NCBI RefSeq assembly: GCF_042676025.1
Contig: NZ_JBHTJP010000035.1
Location: forward strand, 682,001 to 746,000
Length of the DNA stretch: 64,000 nucleotides
Source of the DNA: Salinimicrobium gaetbulicola
GTDB taxonomy: Bacteria; Bacteroidota; Bacteroidia; Flavobacteriales; Flavobacteriaceae
Reading direction: 5' to 3'
Shown: positions 14,736 through 23,690 of the stretch, piece after piece
Numbering within the stretch: position 1 is the stretch's first letter
Layout of the letters: each line of letters begins with the position of its first letter
Translations under genes and position numbers: made by a program
Notes under the pieces: generated by a model
Told to the model about the DNA's origin: nothing
The model's database searches: none
The model's input: only the letters and a program-made list of their open reading frames with translations

Positions 14736-15699
14736 AGGAGCGATTACAGAATTCCTGGAAAAATATTATAAGCACTTTAATGCGGCCGCTCTTGTAGATG
14801 CCTCTAAAGGCTATCAGGATCAGCTTGCGAGCGGTTCTAAAATGTTGGTTTCCCTTGCGGGAGCAATGAGTACTGCCGAACTAGGGAAGATCTTCGCCGA
14901 AGTGATCCGTCAGGATAAGGTGCACATCATTTCATGTACCGGTGCCAACCTTGAGGAGGATGTCATGAACCTGGTGGCTCATTCACATTACGAAAGAGTA
15001 CCTCATTATCGTGACCTTACCGCGCAGGATGAGTGGGATCTTTTAGAAAGAGGTCTTAACAGAGTGACCGATACCTGTATTCCGGAAGAAGAGGCTTTCC
15101 GAAGAATTCAGAAGCATATCGTAAAGATCTGGAAAGATGCCGAAGCTAATGGAGAACGTTATTTTCCGCATGAATTCATGTACAAGCTTTTGCTTTCGGG
15201 AGCTTTGGAAGAGTATTACGAGATCGACCTGAAGGATTCGTGGATGTATGCTGCAGCTGAAAAGAACCTGCCGATGGTAGTTCCGGGATGGGAAGACAGT
15301 ACCATGGGGAACATTTTTGCATCATATGTACTGAAAGGAGAACTGAAGGCCAGCACCGTGAAATCAGGAATCGAGTATATGACCTTCCTTGCCGACTGGT
15401 ACACTGAGAATTCTAAGAACGGGATCGGTTTCTTCCAGATCGGAGGAGGTATTGCCGGCGATTTTCCAATTTGCGTAGTGCCTATGCTTTACCAGGATAT
15501 GGAACGTACAGATACTCCTTTCTGGAGCTATTTCTGCCAGATCTCTGATTCTACCACCAGCTACGGAAGTTATTCCGGGGCGGTACCTAATGAAAAGATC
15601 ACCTGGGGGAAACTGGACATTAATACTCCTAAATATATTATAGAAAGTGACGCTACGATCGTAGCGCCATTGGTTTTCGCTTATTTACTGGAAATGTAA
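14728..15699 (+). CDS. Deoxyhypusine-synthase-like protein (probable polyamine aminobutyltransferase)
   Basis: NAD-dependent protein of 323 residues in the deoxyhypusine synthase family. The catalytic lysine is conserved as K295 in ITWGKL, and the glycine-rich IGGGIAGDFP near residue 240 and SDATIVAPLVFAYLL at the end fit the family. Bacteria lack eIF5A, so the substrate is unlikely to be hypusine; homospermidine synthases arose from this family and homospermidine is a known main polyamine of flavobacteria. Its start overlaps the agmatinase gene, which makes putrescine. Homospermidine synthesis from putrescine is the best guess, unproven. Confidence 0.85.
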   Translation: MSKGAITEFLEKYYKHFNAAALVDASKGYQDQLASGSKMLVSLAGAMSTAELGKIFAEVIRQDKVHIISCTGANLEEDVMNLVAHSHYERVPHYRDLTAQDEWDLLERGLNRVTDTCIPEEEAFRRIQKHIVKIWKDAEANGERYFPHEFMYKLLLSGALEEYYEIDLKDSWMYAAAEKNLPMVVPGWEDSTMGNIFASYVLKGELKASTVKSGIEYMTFLADWYTENSKNGIGFFQIGGGIAGDFPICVVPMLYQDMERTDTPFWSYFCQISDSTTSYGSYSGAVPNEKITWGKLDINTPKYIIESDATIVAPLVFAYLLEM

Positions 15700-15720
15700 A
15701 AGCGACTTTTTGAAATTTTA

Positions 15721-15756
15721 AAAACTCCGAAAGCTGAAAAGTTTTCGGAGTTTTTT
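15721..15756. terminator. Bidirectional terminator between the polyamine and glycosyltransferase operons
   Basis: Twelve-pair stem AAAACTCCGAAA/TTTCGGAGTTTT (15721-15732 with 15743-15754), loop of ten bases, T run to 15756 and an A run on the other side. It stands between convergent genes ending at 15699 and 15760 and can serve both. Confidence 0.85.
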
Positions 15757-15759
15757 GTT

Positions 15760-17136
15760 TTAAACCGAAGTGTATTCTTCCTTAGGTTTTATCCGGGTTC
15801 CTTTTAAGAGTCCTTTTTTTGAAAATTCCCATGCCATAAACCCAAAGACCAACAGATATTCCAAGCCTACTACCCAAAGGTTTTCATTAAAATCAGGATG
15901 AGAGTAGGCAAAATAGCTTAAGATCACTGTAAAGCTCCAAACCAACATATACCTGTAGGGCGTAAAAATGGAGAGGATCAAAGGAGTCGCGAGGTACCAC
16001 GGGTGGACCGTGGTCGCCAGGAACAGGTACAGGCTCATCGCAAAAAGCATGGAAGTGCTGAGGTTTTTCAGATCTGTATTTTTTCTGGAAAAAGCTAATA
16101 TTAGGACCCCACAGAAAACCAGAAATCCAAGTAGAGGTCCGGCTATTTGAATGATGTTATAGCCTTCCATCAGGAATCCAATTTCACGAACCAGGTAGTA
16201 GATACTGGCGTTGAATTCAAATTTTTGGAACCACAGGTTGATACTCGCGAAGTAGTTTTCGAAAAACCGTGACGAAATAAATGGTAGAAAAAAGAGGAGA
16301 ATCAAAAATGCCACTACCAGGTAGTATTGGAATGCCTTTTTAGATCCAAGTCGTTTAAAGAAAAGAGGCAGGAAAAGCAGGGGTATCAATTTGACAGAAA
16401 CTGAGCAGGCAAGAAATACCGCGCTCCATACCCATTTCTTCTGCGTGAGGAAATAAAGTGCCGCGAGTAGGAAAAAGATCATTACTCCTTCAAAATGGAG
16501 GTTTCCGGTTAGTTCGATAATTACAAAAGGATTCAATAAAAACCAGAAAATGCGGTTTTCGGGAAGATTTATTGATCGAAGCAGCTTTCTTCCGAAATAC
16601 AGAATTCCTATGTCTGCCGCAATAATGATAGTTCTTAGCGTCACTACAGATACTAAAATGCTTTTTCCACCGATAAAAGCTGACAGGGCAAATAATACCT
16701 GGTTCAAAGGCGGATAATTAGTGGGATTTCCGGCACTTAAACTACCCATTCCTGTGATCAGTTCATTTGCGCCTGGGAATGGAAGGTCACCCGTGGGAAG
16801 GTATTCTGCCGGGATGCTGAGATAAGGATTCAAGCCCTGCAAAAAAATCTTTCCATCCCATAGAAACCGGTAAAAATCCTGTGACAGGTTTGGGATGGAA
16901 AAAAGGAAGACCAACCTGAATAATATCGTGGCAGCCACCAGGAAATTAAAGTTGAGTCTTTCCATCTGGAAGAACTTCCAGCTCGCGAAAAAGAGGGCGG
17001 CATAGAGAGAAAACAGCTTAATGAAATCTGTCCGGTCCAGATCATATCCGAAAGACCAGTAAAATCCGCAGATAGATATAAAAAAGAGTAAAGGAAACTT
17101 ATGAAGGCTTAACTGTTCTTTCAAATTCGAGATCAT
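15760..17136 (-). CDS. GT-C type membrane glycosyltransferase (mannosyltransferase-like)
   Basis: Polytopic membrane protein of 458 residues with about eleven helices, resembling GT87/DUF2029-type polyprenol-phosphate-sugar dependent transferases. The first extracytoplasmic loop contains FYRFLWDGKIFLQGLNPYLSIP, the acidic loop typical of GT-C enzymes, and a second loop carries NPTNYPPLNQ. Such enzymes use lipid-phosphate sugars on the outer face of the inner membrane. It is the last gene of the nine-gene minus operon, overlapping the upstream GT2 gene by four bases. A dolichyl-phosphate-sugar-type donor could come from the DPM1-like GT2 two genes upstream (inference). Confidence 0.75.
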   Translation of the reverse strand: MISNLKEQLSLHKFPLLFFISICGFYWSFGYDLDRTDFIKLFSLYAALFFASWKFFQMERLNFNFLVAATILFRLVFLFSIPNLSQDFYRFLWDGKIFLQGLNPYLSIPAEYLPTGDLPFPGANELITGMGSLSAGNPTNYPPLNQVLFALSAFIGGKSILVSVVTLRTIIIAADIGILYFGRKLLRSINLPENRIFWFLLNPFVIIELTGNLHFEGVMIFFLLAALYFLTQKKWVWSAVFLACSVSVKLIPLLFLPLFFKRLGSKKAFQYYLVVAFLILLFFLPFISSRFFENYFASINLWFQKFEFNASIYYLVREIGFLMEGYNIIQIAGPLLGFLVFCGVLILAFSRKNTDLKNLSTSMLFAMSLYLFLATTVHPWYLATPLILSIFTPYRYMLVWSFTVILSYFAYSHPDFNENLWVVGLEYLLVFGFMAWEFSKKGLLKGTRIKPKEEYTSV

Positions 17137-18644
17137 AAACGGTCACTATTTAGGTCTGTCCGGGGTTTTCTCCATCTCGTAAATCCTGCCGGAAAAAGAG
17201 AAGTTAAAACCACGTATGCGAATCCGAAGAACAACATGAAGTGGAACAGGATCAATCTGTAATTCTCGATCTTAAAAGCCGAATAGATCGCAAAGGCGAA
17301 CAGGCATATCAGAAGAATCTCTAGAATTAGCTGTCCGGTAATTTGTATTCTTCCAACTTCTTTAAAATTACTTTTTCCGGCGATATTGAATTTTGGTGTC
17401 CGGATGAAAGCGCTCTTTTTTCCGAAATGTCCTTCAAGAACCGCTCTGGAATTATGCAGGGAGAAGCCCATTGCTATGGAGAAAAATGTAAAGAACATCC
17501 AGCAGTATTTGAAAAAGCTTCGCAGGCCGCTCCCTTCAGTTTTAGAAAAAGATACCCAGTAGGATAAAAAGAAGATCAGGGTACTAATGCTGAAAAAGGT
17601 AAGTATCCCTCCAAAAATACTGTCCAGTGATCCTTGTGTAGTGAATAAAAGTGGTACACTGATCAATGAGAGCACGAATACCAGAAGAAAAAGACTGCTG
17701 TTCAAAAGATGAAAGAAGCTATGGATCTTGGTGCCCAAAGGTATGCCTGACTTCCGGAGCATTTTGCTGAAGTTCTTTTGAAAATTTTCGGCAGCGCCTT
17801 TGTTCCAGCGAAACTGTTGTGATTTTGCAGCATTTATGGTGATGGGCAGTTCGGCGGGAGTCTCAACTTCTTCCAGATATTTGAATTTCCAGCCTTTCAA
17901 CTGCGCGCGGTAACTGAGGTCAAGATCTTCTGTAAGGGTATCTCCCGACCAATTTCCTGCGTCCATGATACAGGATTTTCTCCAGATCCCGGCGGTACCA
18001 TTAAAATTTATAAAATGATGGCCGGCGTTACGGCCGTTCTGTTCCAGGATGAAATGGAAATCCAGTAGAAATGCCTGTAACTTTGTTAATAAGGAATAAT
18101 TTCTGTTCAGATGACCCCAGCGGGTTTGGACCACTCCAATTTTGTCATTTTTGAAATAAGGAAGCGTCTTTTTTAACCAGTCAGGCTTCGGAAGGAAATC
18201 GGAATCAAAGATGGCTATGAATTCCCCTTTTGCTGATTTGAGACCTTCTTTTAAGGCTCCTGCTTTGAATCCCGTGCGTTTGGTACGGTGAAGGAGCCGC
18301 ATATCAATTCCGGTGGATTGGATTTCCCTGACGAGCCTCCGGGTTATTTCCAGGGAGTCATCAGTTGAGTCATCAAGCACCTGGATCTCCAGTTTATTCT
18401 TTGGGTAATCGATTCGGGCAATATTCTTCAGCAGCCTTTCCACAACAGGCTTTTCATTGTAAAGCGGGAGCTGAATTGTTACATTCGGAAACCGGGAAAT
18501 ATCTTTAAAATCCCATTTTTCAGCATCTGGTTTATTCTTGAGATTTTTGCGATAATTCAGCAGTAAATTAAGCTGGACGAGACTGTACAGGAAGATGATG
18601 AACAAGAGAAAAGTAAAGATCGCCAGGATTGCTGTTTCCATCAC
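17133..18644 (-). CDS. Processive-type GT2 glycosyltransferase (cellulose-synthase-like)
   Basis: Membrane glycosyltransferase of 503 residues: one N-terminal helix, a cytoplasmic GT-A domain (about 45-300), then four C-terminal helices. Motifs read in order are VTIQLPLYNE, VLDDSTDDS, the DXD-like IFDSDFLP, TEDLDLSYR and the processive signature QQFRWNKG. The layout matches CsbB-distant, glucan/ceramide-glucosyltransferase-like enzymes that make or extend a lipid-linked sugar. It overlaps both neighbours by four bases, so all three glycosyltransferases are produced together. Donor and acceptor are unknown. Confidence 0.85.
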   Translation of the reverse strand: MMETAILAIFTFLLFIIFLYSLVQLNLLLNYRKNLKNKPDAEKWDFKDISRFPNVTIQLPLYNEKPVVERLLKNIARIDYPKNKLEIQVLDDSTDDSLEITRRLVREIQSTGIDMRLLHRTKRTGFKAGALKEGLKSAKGEFIAIFDSDFLPKPDWLKKTLPYFKNDKIGVVQTRWGHLNRNYSLLTKLQAFLLDFHFILEQNGRNAGHHFINFNGTAGIWRKSCIMDAGNWSGDTLTEDLDLSYRAQLKGWKFKYLEEVETPAELPITINAAKSQQFRWNKGAAENFQKNFSKMLRKSGIPLGTKIHSFFHLLNSSLFLLVFVLSLISVPLLFTTQGSLDSIFGGILTFFSISTLIFFLSYWVSFSKTEGSGLRSFFKYCWMFFTFFSIAMGFSLHNSRAVLEGHFGKKSAFIRTPKFNIAGKSNFKEVGRIQITGQLILEILLICLFAFAIYSAFKIENYRLILFHFMLFFGFAYVVLTSLFPAGFTRWRKPRTDLNSDRL

Positions 18645-19330
18645 TTAAAGCTGTATTTAAAGATCCAACCCAGGATTTTTACACCTGCCATGACCGCGCC
18701 TTTCACCGTTCCCGACACTTTTGATTCTCCTATGCGGTTCCTGTAATGTACAGGCACTTCTTCATAAGAATAATCTTTTTTGAGCGCCTTCAACTGCATT
18801 TCTACGGTCCAGCCATAGGTCTTGTCTTCCATGTTCAGGGCCAAAAGTTTATCATACTTGACCGCCCTGAAAGGTCCCAGATCTGTAAATCTCGCATTAA
18901 AGAACAATTTCATAAGATTCGTGGCAAGCCAGTTTCCGAAGATCTGAGGACCGGTCATAGCTCCTTTTTCACGAAGATCTTTTCTTCTTGCTCCAATGAC
19001 AAGATCCATATTTCTTTCAGTAATAGGAGATATGATCTTATCCATTTCTTCGGGATAATCACTGTAATCGCCATCTAAAAATACGATAATTTCGGGTTTA
19101 TCCGGTTGTGAGGCAATATGTTCCATTCCCTTTAAACATGCGTGGCCATATCCTTTTCGGGTTTCGGAAAGAACAGTTGCCCCTGCCTTACGGGCGTTTT
19201 CCTCGGTGGCATCGGTTGAATTATTGCTCACCACGATCACCTCATCCACATATTCCGGAATATCATTGACCACCAGGCCTATGGAAGCTGCTTCATTATA
19301 GGCCGGAATAATAACTTTTATAATTGGCAT
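18641..19330 (-). CDS. DPM1-like GT2 glycosyltransferase
   Basis: Soluble GT2 enzyme of 229 residues resembling dolichyl/polyprenyl-phosphate sugar synthases. It has KVIIPAYNEAASIG at the N-terminus, the DXD region FLDGDYSDYPEEM, and VPVHYRNRIGESKVSG near the end, which is typical of polyprenyl-phosphate mannose/glucose synthases. There is no C-terminal membrane domain. It overlaps the processive GT gene by four bases and lies 41 bases after the polyferredoxin gene. It may provide the lipid-linked sugar used by the GT-C enzyme at the operon end; that link is inference. Confidence 0.85.
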   Translation of the reverse strand: MPIIKVIIPAYNEAASIGLVVNDIPEYVDEVIVVSNNSTDATEENARKAGATVLSETRKGYGHACLKGMEHIASQPDKPEIIVFLDGDYSDYPEEMDKIISPITERNMDLVIGARRKDLREKGAMTGPQIFGNWLATNLMKLFFNARFTDLGPFRAVKYDKLLALNMEDKTYGWTVEMQLKALKKDYSYEEVPVHYRNRIGESKVSGTVKGAVMAGVKILGWIFKYSFK

Positions 19331-19371
19331 ATTACAAAGAAAAGCATTGCAGGAAAAAGCTCCTTAAAAAA

Positions 19372-20949
19372 TCAATTTTTTCGGGCGTCGTGTTTCTGTT
19401 GTTTGATAAGGTCCAGTAGATCCACATCATTGCCCAATAATACCGCATCTCCGTTTATTCTTCCTTCTTTAGAACCATTTTCAAGTTTAAGCACCCCGCG
19501 CGGACACACAGCTGCACAAATTCCGCAACCCACACAACTGGAACGCACAATATTTTCCCCTTTCTGAGCATAAGCCCGTACATCAATTCCCATTTCGCAG
19601 TAGGTAGAACAATTTCCGCAGGAGATACACTGACCTCCATTGGTAGTTATCCTGAATTTGGAAAACAAACGCTGTTGCATTCCCAGAATGGCGGCCATGG
19701 GGCAACCATAACGACACCAAACCCGGTTTCCGAAAATGGGGTAAAAACCTACACCTATCACTCCTGAAAAAGCGGCTCCTATCAAGAATCCGTACCACTC
19801 CCTAAGTTTATGTCCATAGCTGATCCCGGTGGAATAATACAAAGCGATAATTAACAGCAGAATCACAAAGAAGCCTACCGCACCATATTTGGCGTCTTTA
19901 GCCAGTTCTTTCCTTTTAAAGAGCATAATGCCTGAGAAAAGAACGGTGAAAAATATACCACAACTAATAAGGAAGGTGTCTTTTGATAACCAAAACCGTC
20001 CCTGGTTCTCATTTAAAAAAGTGTACACCACCGCTATGGTCATTATTACTACGAAGACCAGTACCGTATGGATCAGCCAGCGCTCAAAGATCCAGTTGCT
20101 TCGGCTTTTATCTGATAAATGACGAAAAGGATCTCCGGCTGTTTCCGCCATTCCTCCACACCCGCAAACCCAGGAACAATACCATCTTTTCCCGTAGAAA
20201 TAGGTGAGGATAGGAGTTATTACAAATATGGAAGCTACCCCGAAGCCCAGCATGATCAATCCCACATTTCCGGCAGAAAAGAACTTGTCTAAATTATAGC
20301 CCGCGAACAGATCATAATTCAGGGGCCAGATCACATTCGGGTTGAAATATGGCTGATTGAGGCGAATTAGTATTTCAGGAATGATAAATGCGAAACCTAA
20401 CTGGAAGAACATGACCGAAATGGTTCGTAGGATTTCATATTTGTTATGTCGATATTTAAGAATGAACTTATAGCCGAAGGTCAGGATCGCGATAGTATAA
20501 AGAACGCCATAGACGAACCATTGACTGGCTGCATGCCCGTTTATCAATCTGCTCAAAGGATCAAAAAAACCAATGACGCCGGTGTTCTCTCCCTCCGGAT
20601 TAAAACCCAGATATTCCGGGTACCAATAAAGAATGATATAGAACCAGGTTAGCAGGAGCCCTGCGCCCCAGGCGAGCGATCCCCTGGAAGTTAAGTTTTT
20701 GAACCAGACCCCATCGTTTTTAATGCCTGCGGGCTTTCCGAGGTATTGATCGTTCGCATATAATACAACTCCCGTAACTATTAGGCCCAGGGCGATCCAG
20801 ACAAAATAAAACGGAAGGTCAACATTAAAAATGCTCAGCGTCAATATAAACAGCCCCGTCCATCCCAGTCCGGTAGCGATCTTTTGTACCGTGGAAAGGT
20901 GTTTAGGTGGTTCTCCGGTAAGGGACATGTTATGATGGACGGTTGACAT
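19372..20949 (-). CDS. Membrane polyferredoxin (NapH/NosR/CcoG-like 4Fe-4S protein)
   Basis: Membrane protein of 525 residues with about nine or ten helices and several cysteine clusters. A CSWVCGCGG motif around residue 260 and RYGCPMA near 415 are the NapH/NosR type cysteine pairs on the cytoplasmic side. The C-terminal domain carries two ferredoxin motifs, CISCGNCSTYC and CVGCGICAAVCPRG. Such proteins move electrons between the quinone pool or cytosolic donors and partner enzymes. It lies three bases behind the FAD oxidoreductase gene, which may be its electron partner. It is not a normal part of denitrification here, since no nos or nap genes are near. Confidence 0.85.
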   Translation of the reverse strand: MSTVHHNMSLTGEPPKHLSTVQKIATGLGWTGLFILTLSIFNVDLPFYFVWIALGLIVTGVVLYANDQYLGKPAGIKNDGVWFKNLTSRGSLAWGAGLLLTWFYIILYWYPEYLGFNPEGENTGVIGFFDPLSRLINGHAASQWFVYGVLYTIAILTFGYKFILKYRHNKYEILRTISVMFFQLGFAFIIPEILIRLNQPYFNPNVIWPLNYDLFAGYNLDKFFSAGNVGLIMLGFGVASIFVITPILTYFYGKRWYCSWVCGCGGMAETAGDPFRHLSDKSRSNWIFERWLIHTVLVFVVIMTIAVVYTFLNENQGRFWLSKDTFLISCGIFFTVLFSGIMLFKRKELAKDAKYGAVGFFVILLLIIALYYSTGISYGHKLREWYGFLIGAAFSGVIGVGFYPIFGNRVWCRYGCPMAAILGMQQRLFSKFRITTNGGQCISCGNCSTYCEMGIDVRAYAQKGENIVRSSCVGCGICAAVCPRGVLKLENGSKEGRINGDAVLLGNDVDLLDLIKQQKHDARKN

Positions 20950-20952
20950 AGG

Positions 20953-22239
20953 TTATAATGTTGTTGTAAGGTTTTGTTTAAATGTTTTGAAAATCTCGCG
21001 TTCGTACCTGTCGTAAAATTCAGGATCGAAATTAGCGGCGCGCAAATGACCTAATACAAATTCGACCGATCTTTTTTCATTTAGCCACTTGTCAAAGACC
21101 TCGTGACGCATCCTGATCCCAAAGGTGTTGATGCCCAGGAATTCACCATTTTCAAGATCGTATGCTATCGTAATTGACTTTTTTCCATTCTGATGTTCCC
21201 AGTGGAAATGTTGTTCGTTGGTTTCCGGATTTGCAGCTACCTGGCCATAGGTCTGGTATTCTATCTCAAAAAATTTGGCGCTGTTGAACCAGTTTCCGGG
21301 CTGGTACTTGAACTCATTTCCACAAATGGTCTGGGCTACAGTTTCGCCCATCATTCTGGCAGTGTACCACACGGCCTCAATAGGTTTTCTGCCTTCTGCG
21401 GGTTCCTTGTGCTGCGCACAGTCTCCTATGGCATAAACGTTATCAACATTGGTTTTGAAGTAAGGATCTACCAGTATTCCCTGGTCGGTCTCAATGCCCG
21501 AATCTTTTAAAAACGAAACATTTGGTTGCACACCAACAGTAAGCCCTACGAGATCTGTTTGGATCTCTTGATTGTCTCGGGTCTTAACTGCCTGCACTCT
21601 TTGATCTCCTTTTATATATTCCAGTTCGGTCTGGAAGCGAAGGTCGATCCCATGGCTCGCAATATGTCTTGAAATGAATTCGGCATCCTGTTGCGGCAAA
21701 ACATTGGCCCAAAAGGCTTTTTCCCTGATGAGCATGGTGACCGGAATATTTCGGGTATGCAGCATTTCTGCCAGTTCCACCCCAATTAATCCACCTCCTA
21801 CAATTACAGCCTGTCGGCAGTTTTTCGTGTTTTCTTCCAGCAGCATGAGGTCCTGTTTGGTGACTAGTCCCTGCACCCCTTTGAGATCCTGACCTTCCCA
21901 GCCTAATTTCCTTGGAAGGGAACCGGTGGCAAGGATAAGTTTGTCATAATGTATTTTTTCGCCATGTGCCAAAAACAAGCTTTTGGAAACGGGTTCTATC
22001 TTTTCAACATGATCTTCTATCAGATCTATTCGGTTCTTTTCCCAGAACCATGGCTCATAAGGCTCCAGGTTTTCCCATTTCATGTGGCCCATGTAAACAT
22101 ACATAAGTGCAGTCCTGGAGAAGAAATACTTATTTTCCGAAGAGATGACCGTGATCTTTTTATCGGAAATACGACGGATGTGCCTCGCGGCAGTAATACC
22201 GGCGATACCATTTCCTATGATGACCACATGTTCCTGCAT
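20953..22239 (-). CDS. FAD/NAD(P)-binding oxidoreductase (NirB/rubredoxin-reductase-like)
   Basis: Two-dinucleotide-domain flavoprotein of 428 residues. The FAD motif IIGNGIAGITAARHI is at the N-terminus, the NAD(P) motif VIVGGGLIGVELAEML near residue 145 and the second FAD contact VYAIGDCAQHKEP near 265. The order resembles nitrite reductase N-terminal domains and rubredoxin reductases rather than glutathione reductases (no redox disulfide seen). It overlaps the phosphorylase gene by one base (TAATG) and precedes the polyferredoxin by three bases. Together they look like an electron-delivery pair; the final acceptor is not known. Confidence 0.87.
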   Translation of the reverse strand: MQEHVVIIGNGIAGITAARHIRRISDKKITVISSENKYFFSRTALMYVYMGHMKWENLEPYEPWFWEKNRIDLIEDHVEKIEPVSKSLFLAHGEKIHYDKLILATGSLPRKLGWEGQDLKGVQGLVTKQDLMLLEENTKNCRQAVIVGGGLIGVELAEMLHTRNIPVTMLIREKAFWANVLPQQDAEFISRHIASHGIDLRFQTELEYIKGDQRVQAVKTRDNQEIQTDLVGLTVGVQPNVSFLKDSGIETDQGILVDPYFKTNVDNVYAIGDCAQHKEPAEGRKPIEAVWYTARMMGETVAQTICGNEFKYQPGNWFNSAKFFEIEYQTYGQVAANPETNEQHFHWEHQNGKKSITIAYDLENGEFLGINTFGIRMRHEVFDKWLNEKRSVEFVLGHLRAANFDPEFYDRYEREIFKTFKQNLTTTL

Positions 22240-23069
22240 TAGGCTATAGATTTTAGTTTTATTCGTTTGATAAGTTCCCGGAATAAAGTGATCATTTGTG
22301 GTTCAGCCTGACCGGCTGCTTCAATGATATCCTGGATGTCCACCGGCTGTAAATTATCAGGGTCGCCTTCATCTGTCAATACAGAAACAGCTGCGATAGG
22401 AATACCCAGGTGATTGGCAACGATCACTTCGGGTACCGTGCTCATTCCAACGGCATCTGCCCCAATGATCCTTAAATAACGATATTCGGCGCGGGTTTCT
22501 AGCTGAGGGCCCGTAACCGCCACATAAACTCCTTTTCTAAGATTGATATTATTTTCTTTAGCGATCTCCTGTAATATCCTTCCACTTTCCTGGTCATAAG
22601 GTGCACTCATATCTGTAAACCTGGTGCCAAGATGCTCTACTCCTTTAAAGGCAAGAGGGGAACCTCCCTGTAAATTGATATGATCGTCTATAAGCATGAT
22701 CTCACCCTTTTTGAATTCCGGATTTATAGATCCGGCCGCATTGGAGATCAGTAATTTTTTAATTCCCAGTCTCTTCATTACCCGTACCGGATAGGTTACA
22801 TCCCAAAGGGAATAACCTTCGTAAATATGAAAACGGCCCTGCATGACCACCACTTTTTTTCCGTCTAACTTCCCAAAAATCAGCTTCCCTTTATGAAATT
22901 CAACGGTTGCCGTTGGGAACCCCGGAATGTGATTATAACTGACTTCGGAAATTATTTCTAACTCGTCTATTAATTTCCCCAGGCCGGTGCCCAGGATTAT
23001 CCCGATTTCGGGTTTATCAAATCCACGTGCTTCTAAAAATTCGGTAGTTTCCTCTAATGCTTTGATCAT
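22239..23069 (-). CDS. Purine-nucleoside phosphorylase (trimeric type)
   Basis: Phosphorolytic nucleosidase, 276 residues, that splits purine nucleosides into base and ribose 1-phosphate. Phosphate-binding GIILGTGLGKL, MQGRFHIYEGY, LISNAAGSINPEF and the base-site block VGMSTVPEVIVANH show the trimeric PNP family. It overlaps the transferase gene upstream by four bases and the flavoprotein gene downstream by one, deep inside the ArsS operon. This setting suggests that the physiological substrate may be a 5-prime-arsenic-substituted adenosine made by ArsS, rather than ordinary purine salvage; that is inference. The family call is certain. Confidence 0.93.
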   Translation of the reverse strand: MIKALEETTEFLEARGFDKPEIGIILGTGLGKLIDELEIISEVSYNHIPGFPTATVEFHKGKLIFGKLDGKKVVVMQGRFHIYEGYSLWDVTYPVRVMKRLGIKKLLISNAAGSINPEFKKGEIMLIDDHINLQGGSPLAFKGVEHLGTRFTDMSAPYDQESGRILQEIAKENNINLRKGVYVAVTGPQLETRAEYRYLRIIGADAVGMSTVPEVIVANHLGIPIAAVSVLTDEGDPDNLQPVDIQDIIEAAGQAEPQMITLFRELIKRIKLKSIA

Positions 23070-23680
23070 TTGTTTTTAATGAAATGCTGCAGTTCAGGAT
23101 GGGCCTCAAGATCTTTTAAGGTATCAATGTCATTCCTTTCTTCCAGCAAAATTATATGTTCGTTAGTTAAATCTTTTAAGGTTTCCTGAAGTACAGAATC
23201 ACTGCCCCAGGTCTTGTTTTTAAATAATGTTGAATTTAAGGATTTCTTGCCAATTAGATAATATCCCCCGTCCTGAGCCGGTCCTATCACATACTCATGC
23301 TGCTCCAGTTCCAAAAAGGCCTTTTCAAGTTCCTCTTTTTGAAGGTCGTACAGATCGCTTCCAATTATTACAATGTTCGAATACCCTTTTTGAAATCCGT
23401 CAATAAAAGCATTTTTCATACGTTCTCCCAAATCAGTTCCCTTCTGGATCGCTTTACTGTAAGTAGATTTGTCCCAAATGTCGCCGGTTTGGATTGCTTC
23501 TGAATAATAAACGACCTTATCTACCAGAAGATCGCTGGTCACCTGAAATGTATGTTCCAGAAGAAAATTATACAGCTCTAATGCAGCTTTATCACCAATA
23601 TCAGCGGCCAGTCTTTTTTTTACCTTCCCTAGCTCAGGGTTCCTGGTGAAGATCATTAACAGGTTTTTATTTTTGGGCAT
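23066..23680 (-). CDS. TIGR04282-type transferase associated with arsenosugar synthesis
   Basis: GT-A-fold protein of 204 residues in the DUF2064/TIGR04282 family, which was defined by its association with ArsS-type radical SAM proteins. Landmarks are LLMIFTRNPELGKVKKRLA at the N-terminus (nucleotide-binding loop), GTDLGERMKNAF, VIIGSDLYDL and PAQDGGYYLIG. The fold is that of nucleotidyltransferases and glycosyltransferases; in the arsenosugar pathway it would act on the sugar after ArsS. It follows the ArsS gene by ten bases and overlaps the phosphorylase. The exact reaction has not been shown as far as I know. Confidence 0.85.
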   Translation of the reverse strand: MPKNKNLLMIFTRNPELGKVKKRLAADIGDKAALELYNFLLEHTFQVTSDLLVDKVVYYSEAIQTGDIWDKSTYSKAIQKGTDLGERMKNAFIDGFQKGYSNIVIIGSDLYDLQKEELEKAFLELEQHEYVIGPAQDGGYYLIGKKSLNSTLFKNKTWGSDSVLQETLKDLTNEHIILLEERNDIDTLKDLEAHPELQHFIKNK

Positions 23681-23690
23681 CTTTTTATAA

